Shown in pieces: positions 37,506 through 46,103 of a stretch of 59,636 nt of DNA. Source of the DNA: Planktothricoides sp. SR001 (GTDB lineage: Bacteria; Cyanobacteriota; Cyanobacteriia; Cyanobacteriales; Laspinemataceae); assembly GCF_001276715.1 (NCBI RefSeq), contig NZ_LIUQ01000023.1:21460-81095 (forward strand), in the 5' to 3' direction. Made by a program: the position numbers and the translations under genes. How positions within the stretch are numbered: the first letter of the stretch is position 1; the number at the start of each line of letters is the position of its first letter. The notes beneath the pieces were generated by a model, which saw nothing but the letters and a program-made list of their open reading frames with translations, did not search any database and was not told where the DNA came from.

Positions 37506-37905
37506 TTTTAAATATCCGATTTGAAATCCCGCGATCGCCGATTAGTCAAATTTTAGTCAAATTCAGTTGAAACGGCAGAAAATCGCCGCAATTTCTAGTC
37601 CGGTTGCCGGTATGCGCCCCCAGGTGGGCAAGTTTTTCGGTGAGGGCGATTTATCTATAGTCTTAGTCTTTAGTCTTAGTCTTTTGACTGTCACCGGGAT
37701 TCCCCGATGGATTGCTTACGGAAGCCAAGCTACAGAATTTAGGGCGATCTAGGGGCGATCGCCCCTAGATCGCCTCTATTTCATTTCAGTCAAGGCAATT
37801 GATCAATTTCTCCTGACTTGTCGCGGTAATGCATAAGTCCTGTCTCATAAAAGGTAAAATGAGCAAGTTATAAATTTATCGTTAGCTTCAGCAAGCGCGA
37901 GGAGT
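37506..37905. other. Intergenic region upstream of the ferredoxin gene
   Basis: A perfect 32-bp palindrome centred on HIP1 (GCGATCGC) lies at 37743-37774, flanked by ordinary sequence. gcataagtcctg at 37830 resembles the end motif of the element at 5122. A 61-codon frame at 37567-37752 shows no gene-like features. Confidence 0.55.
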
Positions 37906-38226
37906 ATGGCTAAAACTTATACCGTTGAAATTCACCATCAAGGTGAAACCCACACTTTAACAGTGGCAGAAGATCAAAAAATTATAGAAGTGGCTGAGGC
38001 ATCAGGACTCCACTTGCCTAATTCATGTAATGCCGGGGTTTGCACCACTTGTGCGGGCAAGATTATCGGTGAAGGCTCTGTAGAACAGTCCGAGGGCATG
38101 GGCTTGAGTCCAGAACTGCAAAAAGAAGGCTATGTGTTACTTTGCGTCGCCTATCCGCGATCGGATCTGAAGATTGAAACCGAGAAAGAAGACGAAGTTT
38201 ACGATCGCCAATTTGGGCGGGAGTAA
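37906..38226 (+). CDS. Plant-type 2Fe-2S ferredoxin
   Basis: 106 residues. The cluster ligands follow the C-x4-C-x2-C pattern in SCNAGVCTTCAGK, with the fourth Cys in GYVLLCVAYPRSDL. Such ferredoxins pass electrons between photosystem I and soluble reductases. The C-terminal tail (KEDEVYDRQFGRE) is longer than in standard PetF, suggesting one of the accessory ferredoxins. The upstream gaggag is unusually close (one base) to the ATG. A 58-residue gene follows on the same strand. Confidence 0.93.
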   Translation: MAKTYTVEIHHQGETHTLTVAEDQKIIEVAEASGLHLPNSCNAGVCTTCAGKIIGEGSVEQSEGMGLSPELQKEGYVLLCVAYPRSDLKIETEKEDEVYDRQFGRE

Positions 38227-38321
38227 TTTCCCCAATCTTTTCTCAGATCAAATCTCCCATCGTCACGAGCGCAGAAAATTGCTCACTTGAATTTTACCAG
38301 AAACCAGAAACAAAAAATCCC

Positions 38322-38498
38322 ATGACCACACATTTTATTACCGCAGAAATTGACCTTCAAGAGTCTCCCGTAAAATTACAACAAGAAATTGAAGCAGAAC
38401 TGGAAAAACGAGGCAAACCCTTGCGTTGGGCTGTCACTTCCGTGGACAAAGAACAACAAAAAGTTCAGGTAGAAGCAGTAGTGACGGTTGATGGTTAA
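38322..38498 (+). CDS. 58-residue small conserved-looking protein downstream of ferredoxin
   Basis: ATG at 38322 to TAA at 38496-38498 gives MTTHFITAEIDLQESPVKLQ and so on, ending in VQVEAVVTVDG. The sequence is acidic/basic balanced with an amphipathic middle (QEIEAELEKRGKPLRWAVTS), and alternating strands (KVQVEAVVTV) suggest a small alpha/beta fold. It starts 95 bp after the ferredoxin stop. I recall similar short proteins in cyanobacteria but cannot name a family. The stop codon is at the edge of the ggttaat repeat block, so the final residues may have been set by the repeat. Confidence 0.65.
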   Translation: MTTHFITAEIDLQESPVKLQQEIEAELEKRGKPLRWAVTSVDKEQQKVQVEAVVTVDG

Positions 38499-38830
38499 TG
38501 GTTAATAGTTAATGGTTAATAGTTAATAGTTAATGGTTAATGGTTAATAGTTAATGGTTGATGGTTAATGGTTGATGGTTAATGGTTAATGGTTGATGAT
38601 TGATGGTTGCCAGTTGCCCGGTTTTTCGTTGACAGTTAACCAGCAACGACCAACCAATAACGACCAACCAATAACGACCAACCAATAACGACCAACCAAT
38701 AACGACCAACCAATAACGACCAACCAATAACGACCAACCAATAACGACCAACCAATAACGACCAACCAATAACGACCAACCAATAACGAATAACCAATAA
38801 CGAATAACTATTAACCAATAACGAATAACT
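38485..38830. repeat. ggttaat and (aataacgaccaacc)n tandem repeats
   Basis: Left half (38485-38600): about fifteen ggttaat/agttaat/ggttgat heptamers. Right half (38637-38828): roughly ten copies of the 14-mer aataacgaccaacc, then three of a variant (aataacgaataac). Left and right halves are partly inverted relative to one another (ttaacca vs tggttaa). Open frames seen here are repeat artefacts. Confidence 0.92.
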
Positions 38831-39955
38831 ATGATTCAGCGTCCTTACACAGTTGTTTTAATTGTACCGACGGGAGTCGGGGCGGCAATTGGTGGCTATG
38901 CAGGAGATGCTTTGCCCGTGGCACGGGCGATCGCCCAAGTAGCCGATCGCCTGATTACCCATCCCAATGTCCTGAATGGGGCGCAGTTATACTGGCCAAT
39001 GGCCAATAGCTTCTATGTAGAAGGGTACGGACTGGATCAATTTGCGGCGATGAATTGGGGATTACGACCCGTACACAAAAATCGGATCGGCCTGATTTTG
39101 GATGCGGCCATTGAATCGGATCTGCGTTGGCGGCAGTTGCAAGCGGCAGATGCCACCAAAGCCACCTTGGGACTCGATCTCACCGATTATGTAGTCACCG
39201 ATCGCCCCTTAAATGTGGAACTACGCACGGTTCCTGGGGGGGCAAGTTGGGGGACGATTGGCAATCCAGACAGCTTATTGCGGGCGGCAGCGGCTTTAAT
39301 CACCAAAGCAGGGGCCTCTGCGATCGCCGTGGTAGCCAGGTTTCCCGACGATCATGATTCCCCGGCACTGCAACAGTATCGGCAAGGTTCCGGCATTGAC
39401 CCCATTGCCGGTGCGGAAGCGGTGATCAGTCATCTGATCGTGCGTCACTTTCACATCCCTTGCGCTCACGCCCCAGCCCTGTCACCCCTGCCTCTAGATC
39501 CGCAAATATCCCCCCGTGCGGCGGCGGAAGAGTTAGGTTATACTTTCTTACCTTGTGTCTTAGCGGGGTTAAGTCGATCGCCTCAATTCATTACCTCCAC
39601 TCCCGGAAGGGGCAGAGGGGCAGAGGGGCAGAGTTCCTCTTTTCTCTCTTCTCTCTCCTCTCTCCTTCCGAAGGGGGCAGATATTTGGGCAGACCAAGTA
39701 GATGCGGTGGTGATTCCGGCAACCGCTGCCGGTGGCGGTGCGGTTTTAAGTTTCAGCCAATATCCATCGGTGCAAATCATTGCCGTTGGGGAAAATAGCA
39801 CCCTGATGCAAGTAACACCAGAAGCAGTGGGCATTAACGCTGTAACAGTCAACTCTTATTTAGAAGCATTAGGGGTATTAGTAGCTCATCGGGCCGGAAT
39901 TAGTGCCTCAGCCCTACGCCCGCAGATTTCTTCCCTCCGTTGTCTTGAGTGGTAG
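38831..39955 (+). CDS. DUF3326 domain protein with in-frame repeat insertion
   Basis: 374 residues of the DUF3326 family, found in cyanobacteria and plants, function unknown. Recognisable segments: LIVPTGVGAAIGGYAGDALP, NSFYVEGYGLDQFA, DRPLNVELRTVPGGASWGTI and HFHIPCAHAPAL. Between PQFI and ADIWADQVDAVVIPATAAGG lies a foreign Gly/Arg/Ser-rich stretch (TSTPGRGRGAEGQ...SSLSSLLP) encoded by the ggggcagag and tctctcttc repeats at about 39600-39672. The insertion keeps the frame. No ribosome-binding site is evident, as the start follows directly on a repeat block. Confidence 0.85.
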   Translation: MIQRPYTVVLIVPTGVGAAIGGYAGDALPVARAIAQVADRLITHPNVLNGAQLYWPMANSFYVEGYGLDQFAAMNWGLRPVHKNRIGLILDAAIESDLRWRQLQAADATKATLGLDLTDYVVTDRPLNVELRTVPGGASWGTIGNPDSLLRAAAALITKAGASAIAVVARFPDDHDSPALQQYRQGSGIDPIAGAEAVISHLIVRHFHIPCAHAPALSPLPLDPQISPRAAAEELGYTFLPCVLAGLSRSPQFITSTPGRGRGAEGQSSSFLSSLSSLLPKGADIWADQVDAVVIPATAAGGGAVLSFSQYPSVQIIAVGENSTLMQVTPEAVGINAVTVNSYLEALGVLVAHRAGISASALRPQISSLRCLEW

Positions 39956-40035
39956 AAACCGGGTTTCTCCGCTAAGTTGATGGAAAAAAGCCAGGATTCA
40001 TTAAAGAAACCCGGTTTCTGGGTCAAGTTGACCCC
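39951..40035. repeat. gaaaccgggtttct element pair
   Basis: gtagaaaccgggtttct at 39951 and its inverse gaaacccggtttctgggtca at 40005, separated by gttgatggaaaaaa. A second copy of the same left half forms the C-terminal codons of the CPBP gene at about 40660-40700. Confidence 0.75.
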
Positions 40036-40092
40036 TCCAGACCGAAGAATCAGATAATTGTCTCTATTTTGCAAATATAAAAATAAAGATTT

Positions 40093-40689
40093 GTGTCAGA
40101 ACAAGAACCCAAAGATTTAGGAATAGAACCCCTCACCCGACCCCAGGTTTTGGTGGCGATCGCTGTAACCGCGCTGGTTTTACTGGCGATCGCTAAACTG
40201 TGGCTCTATTTAAGCTCAGTGCAACAAATCCCCTTAACCTGGAACCCGATCGCCTTACCGATCGGCCTAGGTGTGGGGTTGGCAATTACTTTAGCCAGCG
40301 CAATCGTCTATCGACTATGGCCCGCATATCGCCGCAGTGCAGACACCTATTTAGAATTAATCCTCAAACCTTTAGTTTGGCCAGATTTAATTTGGCTGGG
40401 ATTACTGCCCGGAATGAGTGAAGAATTATTATTTCGGGGCATTATGTTACCAGCATTTGGCTTAAATGCGATCGGGCTGATGTTTTCTAGTGTATTTTTT
40501 GGCGTTTTACATCTCAGCGGTCGAGAACAATGGCCCTATATGTTGTGGGCTATCTTTGTCGGCGCTGTTTTAGGTGCCTGCGCTTTATTGAGTGGCAATT
40601 TATTAGTCCCCATTGTAGCTCATGCCAGCGCCAATTGGATTTCTAGTTCTCTGTGGAAAAGTAGAAACCGGGGTTCTAAGTTAAGTTGA
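40093..40689 (+). CDS. CPBP family intramembrane metalloprotease
   Basis: 198 residues starting at GTG. Several hydrophobic segments surround the CPBP motifs: MSEELLFRGIML gives the EExxxR element, FFGVLHLSG supplies the His, and LVPIVAHASANW gives the second HxxxN/D site. Members are Rce1-like membrane proteases or bacteriocin-immunity-like proteins. The last ~10 residues (KSRNRGSKLS) are encoded by an aaaccggggttct repeat rather than family sequence, so the natural C-terminus was probably replaced. An IS4-type remnant begins ten bases after the stop. Confidence 0.88.
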   Translation: MSEQEPKDLGIEPLTRPQVLVAIAVTALVLLAIAKLWLYLSSVQQIPLTWNPIALPIGLGVGLAITLASAIVYRLWPAYRRSADTYLELILKPLVWPDLIWLGLLPGMSEELLFRGIMLPAFGLNAIGLMFSSVFFGVLHLSGREQWPYMLWAIFVGAVLGACALLSGNLLVPIVAHASANWISSSLWKSRNRGSKLS

Positions 40690-40698
40690 TGGAAAAAA

Positions 40699-41095
40699 CA
40701 ATACCTTCGCCAATTGGCAAGGGTTGCAGCTAATCTCCAAGTTGCGCCACGACTCCAAGCTCCACTTTCCCTATGCCGATATGGGAGCAAGGGCAGACCG
40801 CGCAAATACGACGAGAGGCTGACCCTGGAGACGTTGACCGATGCAAACCTGAAATCGGATGCGGTTGAAAAGGACATTCAAACCCGCGTCTACCAGGCGC
40901 CAGCGTGGCATCGGAACTTCCCCGCGTTACTGAATGAATGTCGTCGTTGTCGTGAAGACTAACCTGAAGACCGGGCGGAGGGAGGGCCAAGGTGCTGCTG
41001 TTCAGCGACGACTTGTCCCTAGCTAGCGAGACCCCGATCGAATACTACTCGTTGCGGTGCCAAATCGAGTTTGACTTCAGGGACGCCAAACAATA
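40699..41095 (+). mobile_element. Truncated IS4-type element (left copy)
   Basis: Begins with caataccttcgccaattggc, the same end as the copy at 44411, then jumps after ggcaagggt to a point about 560 bp inside the element. Transposase remnants include RPRKYDERLTLETLTDANLK, and the IS4 signature Y-x2-R-x3-E-x6-K is intact in YYSLRCQIEFDFRDAKQ (Arg codon at 41055). It breaks off at 41095 immediately followed by a stop. Same orientation as the right copy. Confidence 0.8.
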
Positions 41096-41179
41096 GCGTC
41101 TCCAAAAATTTTCCATAGTATTGTTGATAGGTTTAACAATAGATAATACCGCATGAAATCCTAGTAATGATGTTAGTAA

Positions 41180-41956
41180 TTATGTCTGATATTTATACTT
41201 ATTGAGGACATCCTTACCCCCTGTAACTTGGATAATACTACCAGTAATAAAATCTGAATATCGATCGCATAAAAAAGCAATCATCCGGGCAATATCTTCT
41301 CCTGTTCCAGGACGGCCAATAGGTGTATAATCATCTTTGATTTCTCGCACATCATCAATATTTGCTTCCTTAAAATTAGCAGATATATCACCAGGACAAA
41401 TCATATTTACAGTTATACCATGTTCAGCCTCTTCTATAGAAAGTGTTTTTGTTAAAGAAACTAATCCTGTTTTTGCAGCAGCAAAAGCGGAACGATATTT
41501 CCAACCAGGAGAATTTTCTGCTCTATCAAAACCAATATTAATAATTCTTCCCCAGCGATTTTCTCGCATTGTGGGAATAATTAATTTACTCAGATAGAAC
41601 ACACTATTTAAATTTACTTGAATGACTTTTTCCCATTCCTGTAAATCATAATCTATCATATCCTTGCGCTCAAAAACATAAGTACCTGCATTATTCACCA
41701 GAATATTAATTTTTCCAATTTTATCCTGGGCAGTTTTGACTATTTTTTCACATTCACTATAGTAACTCACATCTCCTGGGACAACAATTACTTCCACAGG
41801 ATAATTATTTTCAATGAATTTTTTTAATTCATTAGCACTTTCTAAGCTAGTAATAAAGTTAACAACAATATTAATACCTTGTTTAGCTAGTTCTATTGCT
41901 GTTCTTTTCCCTAAACCTGTAGCACTTCCAGTAATTAGAGCAATATTTTTTTCCAA
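41180..41956 (-). CDS. Short-chain dehydrogenase/reductase-like protein with substituted catalytic Tyr
   Basis: 258 residues with the classical SDR fold: TGSATGLGKRTAIELAKQG at the N-terminus (cofactor TGxxxGxG), NNAG in the fourth strand, and PGTGEDIARMIAFLCDRYSD near the end. The YxxxK site reads F-A-A-A-K (KYRSAFAAAKTG, TTT codon where TAT is expected), and the usual active-site Ser region reads INIGFDRAENS. Activity is therefore doubtful. It is last in the AT-rich minus-strand cassette and differs in base composition from the flanking genes. Possible sugar or acyl modification role is a guess. Confidence 0.88.
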   Translation of the reverse strand: MEKNIALITGSATGLGKRTAIELAKQGINIVVNFITSLESANELKKFIENNYPVEVIVVPGDVSYYSECEKIVKTAQDKIGKINILVNNAGTYVFERKDMIDYDLQEWEKVIQVNLNSVFYLSKLIIPTMRENRWGRIINIGFDRAENSPGWKYRSAFAAAKTGLVSLTKTLSIEEAEHGITVNMICPGDISANFKEANIDDVREIKDDYTPIGRPGTGEDIARMIAFLCDRYSDFITGSIIQVTGGKDVLNKYKYQT

Positions 41957-42095
41957 GAAATAACCTCCTAAATTATCACATAATCAAAATCAAAATCAGA
42001 TCGCAATAAATAAAATATTGCAGTTTGTTTAGTTATTTGCAAAGAGATGAAGATTGAGTAACTCTAAATAATTAATCGTTAAATCAAATACATCA

Positions 42096-42590
42096 TCACG
42101 TAGGACTAAATCCAGGTTGTTGGGTATTTACTGGTAAAGGTAATAACTCAAAACCATCAGTTTCAAAACCTTCTGGTAACTTAGTAAACTTAGAGATTAT
42201 GCCATAATAAATAGCCTTAATTCTATCTTTACCCTGGTATTCTCTGATAATATATTCTCCTATTTGTTGCACATAATTAATAATTCCTCCTGTTTATTCC
42301 CAAGTTTCTCGCAATACAGCTTGTAGAGGTTTTTCTTCTTGATTAATTTTCCCTCCAGGTAATTCCAAACCTCTAGTTTTGTGTTTTGTTTTGTCATCAC
42401 CAGATAATTTTGGTAAAATCCAAAAACTAATATCCTGTGGATGAGTATAAAATTTAGTAGAATCAAAAGTTAAATCAATTTGATAGCCACTTAAATCAAG
42501 AAAAGTCAAGTGTGATATTTTTAGACATTCTGCTGTTTGTTGATAAATATTGTTGTTGCTAAATTTTTCTTTCTGATTTGTTGGGTTCAT
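42096..42590 (-). pseudogene. NUDIX hydrolase-like gene broken by a nonsense codon in the Nudix box
   Basis: Reading from 42590, the protein runs MNPTNQKEKFSNNNIYQQTA onward and reaches the Nudix box GGKINQEEKPLQAVLRETWE, where TAA (42294-42296) replaces the second Glu codon of the REx2EE core. Continuing in the same frame gives TGGIINYVQQIGEYIIREYQ and 65 codons to a natural TGA at 42096-42098, so a single GAA-to-TAA change explains the break. The two pieces together are 164 codons. A sequencing error or natural readthrough are alternatives. Confidence 0.78.
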
Positions 42591-42655
42591 ATCATATTCC
42601 TGTGATATTTTAATTTGATTATTTTTAAAATTTGCTATGAAAAATATGGCGATTT

Positions 42656-43342
42656 TTACAAGTAATTAACTATACGTACTTGTTCTATAAAAGTTTTAGA
42701 TAGGCTAGTTTCTGCTCTAGTATAAATATACGTTTCTGGTTCCTTGATGTGTTGAGTTTTAAAAACTTTCTCCGCCCGTTCCCAAAAATCTGTATCTTCT
42801 GAATAAGCAAGATTATTAAATCCTGATAATTCAAAGAATACATATCTTTTGCCGAAAAATGTGGGACATAAAACACATTCTTTAATACTAATTGTTTTAC
42901 CAGATTGAAAATAATCACTCACAAAAAACTCTTTTTCTATTTCAAATCCACCTTCAATTAAATCAATTTCTGGATGGGTTTGCATAAATTCCCAACGTGA
43001 TTCTAAATGATGAGGTTTATAAGTATCATCACTGTCAATGAATGTAATGTATTTGCCAAATGACGCTTGTATTCCCGCATTTCTCGCATAACCAACTTGA
43101 CGATTTTGGTGTTTAAGATAACGGATATTCCGGTATTCCAGGAGATAGGAGTTAACTACTTCTGTAGTGTTATCTTGGCTACCATCATCAACTATAACCA
43201 ATTCCCAATCCTGAAAGGTTTGCTCAATAACACTATTAATACAAGTCTTTAAATAATCTGAGCGGTTATATGTGGTAAGAATGACAGAAATTTCTGGTTT
43301 TGGGTCAAATTGGATACTGGGCATTGTTTTCAGGAATATCAA
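42656..43342 (-). CDS. GT2 family glycosyltransferase
   Basis: 228 residues. PEISVILTTYNRSDYLKTCI opens the GT-A fold, VIVDDGSQDNTTEVV and FIDSDDTYKPHH give the acidic residues for nucleotide-sugar and metal binding, and DTDFWERAEKVFK is near the end. At ~230 residues it is at the short end for GT2 enzymes, with no C-terminal membrane segment. Start either at 43342 or at the Met seven codons later. It follows the FkbM gene in a minus-strand, AT-rich cassette. Confidence 0.9.
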   Translation of the reverse strand: MIFLKTMPSIQFDPKPEISVILTTYNRSDYLKTCINSVIEQTFQDWELVIVDDGSQDNTTEVVNSYLLEYRNIRYLKHQNRQVGYARNAGIQASFGKYITFIDSDDTYKPHHLESRWEFMQTHPEIDLIEGGFEIEKEFFVSDYFQSGKTISIKECVLCPTFFGKRYVFFELSGFNNLAYSEDTDFWERAEKVFKTQHIKEPETYIYTRAETSLSKTFIEQVRIVNYL

Positions 43343-43547
43343 GAATACTGCAATAAAAATACCATGTTTTCTGAACAGTTTGCTAAAAAAATTAGCATTC
43401 TTGCTTTTTTAAGACTGAGATAAAAAATCATCAGGGTATTATCATCAGGGTATTGGTATTTGATGAATTAGCACTGGAAAATAGACCTGATGATATGGTA
43501 AGGCGATAGACATCTTGTAGGAATCAGGCTAGAAGCCTAATCTACTC
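43343..43547. other. Intergenic gap inside the AT-rich cassette
   Basis: 205 bp; atcatcagggtattatcatcag-like sequence is a short direct repeat (43426-43450). No gene and no clear terminator. Confidence 0.45.
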
Positions 43548-44348
43548 TTACAGACTGGCATGGGTATCATACCATGGCTCTTTAAGGTTGAGTCCTTCTA
43601 TGAGCATTTTACCCCAGGGATATTTATAAATAATTCCCTGAATACCCAATATTTTATAAAACCAAAAAATGCGTTTGTAGATATTTATGGCTGCTGTTTT
43701 TGACAACCAATTACCTGGTGTTTCTTCTCCAAATGAACCGCTACAACCATACTGAAATTCATGCTCGACGTATTTTCCTTCTTTTGCTGGATAGGGACAA
43801 GTTTGTTGGGATATTTTTGCTTGGTTAATAACTTTAAATTTCTGATAACCTAGTTCTTCAAATATCTTAAATTCTTCTAGTAAATCATTCCAAGAAAGTT
43901 TTGCTGATTCTATGGATATGAATTTTGGCCTATTATCAAACTTCCTTAATGCCTTTATACACAATATATCTGCACCTTCAATATCAATTTTTAAATAGTA
44001 AGGAATGCCAAATTCTTGTAGAATATTTTCAAATCTAGTTCCTTTAACTTTAATAGCTACTGATTTAGTGCCGAGAATTTCGCCACGATGAACAAAGTCT
44101 GGGGAGATTGTTCCCCAAATACTTTTTTCTAGGTTAGAATAGAAGGTGATTTCACCATCTTGGGGAGCTATGGCAATGTTGAGAAGTTGTAGTTGACCAT
44201 TGGCGATGTATGATTGTAGTTTGTTTTTTGTGAGTTGATAAATTTCTGGGTTGGCTTCTATCCCCACCACTCGAAAGCCTTTTTTTAAATAAAATTCTGT
44301 GTCCTCTCCTGTGTGAACGCCAACATCAATTATTAAGTTCTCATCCAT
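43548..44348 (-). CDS. FkbM family methyltransferase
   Basis: 266 residues from the ATG at 44346-44348. This start puts the SAM-binding motif (LIIDVGVHTGEDTEFYLKKG) at the N-terminus. The longer frame up to 44492 runs into the neighbouring insertion sequence and is not used. Further family features: VVGIEANPEIYQ (acidic loop), YLKIDIEGADILCI (the conserved KIDIEG block) and KFISIESAK. FkbM enzymes O-methylate sugars or antibiotics, and here a capsular or lipopolysaccharide sugar is a reasonable guess from the adjacent GT2 gene. The insertion sequence lies 62 bp upstream and may have displaced the promoter. Confidence 0.9.
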   Translation of the reverse strand: MDENLIIDVGVHTGEDTEFYLKKGFRVVGIEANPEIYQLTKNKLQSYIANGQLQLLNIAIAPQDGEITFYSNLEKSIWGTISPDFVHRGEILGTKSVAIKVKGTRFENILQEFGIPYYLKIDIEGADILCIKALRKFDNRPKFISIESAKLSWNDLLEEFKIFEELGYQKFKVINQAKISQQTCPYPAKEGKYVEHEFQYGCSGSFGEETPGNWLSKTAAINIYKRIFWFYKILGIQGIIYKYPWGKMLIEGLNLKEPWYDTHASL

Positions 44349-44410
44349 GATTTTTGTATTTTTGTAAGCTGAATATATATTATTGTCATTATTACATAAA
44401 TTGGATTTTA

Positions 44411-45579
44411 CAATACTTCGCCAATTGGCAAGGGTGATTTTTGCGGTTCGGGGGAAGGGTGGGTGGCCAGAAAAGGTAGGATATGGAGTCAATCAAAACG
44501 TCCAGTATCCAATCTCAATCTGACCATCAATGAAATCATAGCAGCCCTAAGCACACTGAGTCAACACTTGACGCCGCGCATCCTGAACCAACTCACCGTC
44601 ATCGCCGAGGCCGTGCTGGCGATGACGGGTCGCGTCACCATGCTAGCTAGGCTTGTCCCGCTCGGCCTAAAGGGGTGGGATCTATCGGACGGTAAAGCGT
44701 TTTTTTGGCGAAAAATTAGCATGGCCGCCCCTGAGAAAGTAGAATGAATCGCGCTGGCAACTCATCAAGCAGCATTGGATGGGGAGAAAGGGGGGTTTGG
44801 CTGTTGACCGGCAAGGAAACGTATGGGCTGGGCGTTTTTTTTCTTCGATTTACAACAAGCCGCTCCCCGGCCTGTGCTTTCTGAACCTGTCATTGCTTGA
44901 GGTCGAAACCCGCAAGTCCTACCCTTTGATCGCCGAGCAACTGGTGTGCGAATAAGTTCAGGGAAGTGCGCCGAAGGCCGTGCAGTTAAACAAACGGGGT
45001 TGCACCTGATCTCCAAGTTGCGCCACGACTCGACGCTCCACTTTCCCTATGCCGATATGGGAGCAAGGGCAGACCGCGCAAATACCAAGCGCAAGCGTGG
45101 CATGGGAACTTCCCCGCATTACTGAATGAATGTCGTCGTTGTTGTGAAGACTAACCTGAAGACCGGGCGGAGGGAGGGCCAAGGTGCTGCTGTTCAGCGA
45201 CGACTTGTCCCTAGCTAGCGAGACCCCGATCGAATACTACTCGTTGCAGTTCCAAATCGAGTTTGACTTCAGGGACGCCAAACAATACTGGGGGCTGGAA
45301 GACTTTATGAACGTCAAGGAGACGCAAGTCGGGAATTTCGGCAATTTCTCCCTGTTTATGGTGACCTTCTCGCGGCTGTTGTGCAACAAAATGGAGAGCC
45401 TAAGTGGAGACAGTATGCTGGACTTGAAAACCGTCTTCAGGGCGCGAAAATACACGCGGCGGATATTAAATTCATTCGGCAAAAAAGGCGAGGAATTTTT
45501 AATTGATGACAAGTTTTCCCAAATCGCTGAAATCGGCAGGATAGATACTAGAGCGGCTTGAATTTTGGCGAAGGGATTG
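44411..45579 (+). mobile_element. Decayed IS4-type element (right copy)
   Basis: Terminal inverted repeats: caatacttcgccaattggca at 44411, and caatcccttcgccaaaattc when read inward from 45579. About 1.17 kb. The transposase is broken. The same element, deleted differently, is at 40699, so the AT-rich cassette sits between two like-oriented copies. Confidence 0.85.
44463..45561 (+). pseudogene. IS4-type transposase, multiply broken
   Basis: The N-terminal part (44463 onward, LTINEIIAALSTLSQHLTPR, VIAEAVLAMTGRVTML) and the C-terminal part (45184-45561; DLSLASETPIEYYSLQFQIE, FDFRDAKQYWGLEDFMNVKE, NFSLFMVTFSRLLCNKM) are separated by frameshifts and a ~90-bp deletion relative to the left copy. 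In the signature Y-x2-R-x3-E-x6-K the Arg has become Gln (codon 45246-45248), whereas the left copy keeps Arg. Confidence 0.85.
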
Positions 45580-45659
45580 AAAAAGTCAAGATTTATTAAA
45601 AAGGCAACGGTTATCAGTACCGGGTCAAGTACCGGGTCAAGGGAATGGGGAATATTGCC

Positions 45660-46060
45660 ATCAGTCCTGTTGCCTGTTGCCTGTTCCCTGTTGCCTGTTC
45701 CCTGTTGCCTGTTGCCTGTTCCCTGTTGCCTGTTCCCTGTTCCCTGTTGCCTGTTCCCTGTTGCCTGTTCCCTGTTCCCTGTTCCCTGTTGTTTGTTGTT
45801 GGTTGTTGGTTGGGGAACGGGGAACAGTTATCGGGGAACGGGGACAGTGAAAAGTTAAAAGTTAAAAGTTAAAAGTGAAAAGTCGTAGGGGCTTTCTGGC
45901 CATTCGTCCGTACAAGTGAAAAGTGAATAGTGATACTTCTTTTCACTTTTCACTATTCCCTGTTCACTATTCCCTGTTCCCTGTTCCCTGTTCCCTGTTC
46001 CCTGTTCCCTGTTCCCTGTTCCCTGTTCCCTGTTCCCTGTTTCCTGTTCCCTGTTGGGTT
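45660..46060. repeat. (tgttccc/tgttgcc)n heptamer arrays and cccggttt elements
   Basis: About twenty ccctgtt/gcctgtt heptamers at 45666-45790, then about fourteen more at 45955-46055, with aaagttaaaagtt and gtgaaaagt repeats between. The array ends with gaaaccgggtttcttcactgagaaacccggtt at about 46065. No gene in 45580-46103. Confidence 0.92.
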
Positions 46061-46103
46061 TTAGAAACCGGGTTTCTTCACTGAGAAACCCGGTTGCTAG
46101 TAA

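Noticed and set aside
38551-38818. Frames rich in GRYWLVVIGWSLLV units
   Set aside because: They are translations of the 14-bp tandem repeat, and the same peptide appears in several frames because 14 is not a multiple of 3.
38637-38830. Possible CRISPR array
   Set aside because: The 14-mers are contiguous with no unique spacers. The same holds for the other arrays in the window; none shows repeat-spacer alternation.
44463-44492. Upstream start for the FkbM methyltransferase (longer N-terminus)
   Set aside because: The extra residues are translated from the end of the insertion sequence, and the SAM motif belongs at the N-terminus in this family.
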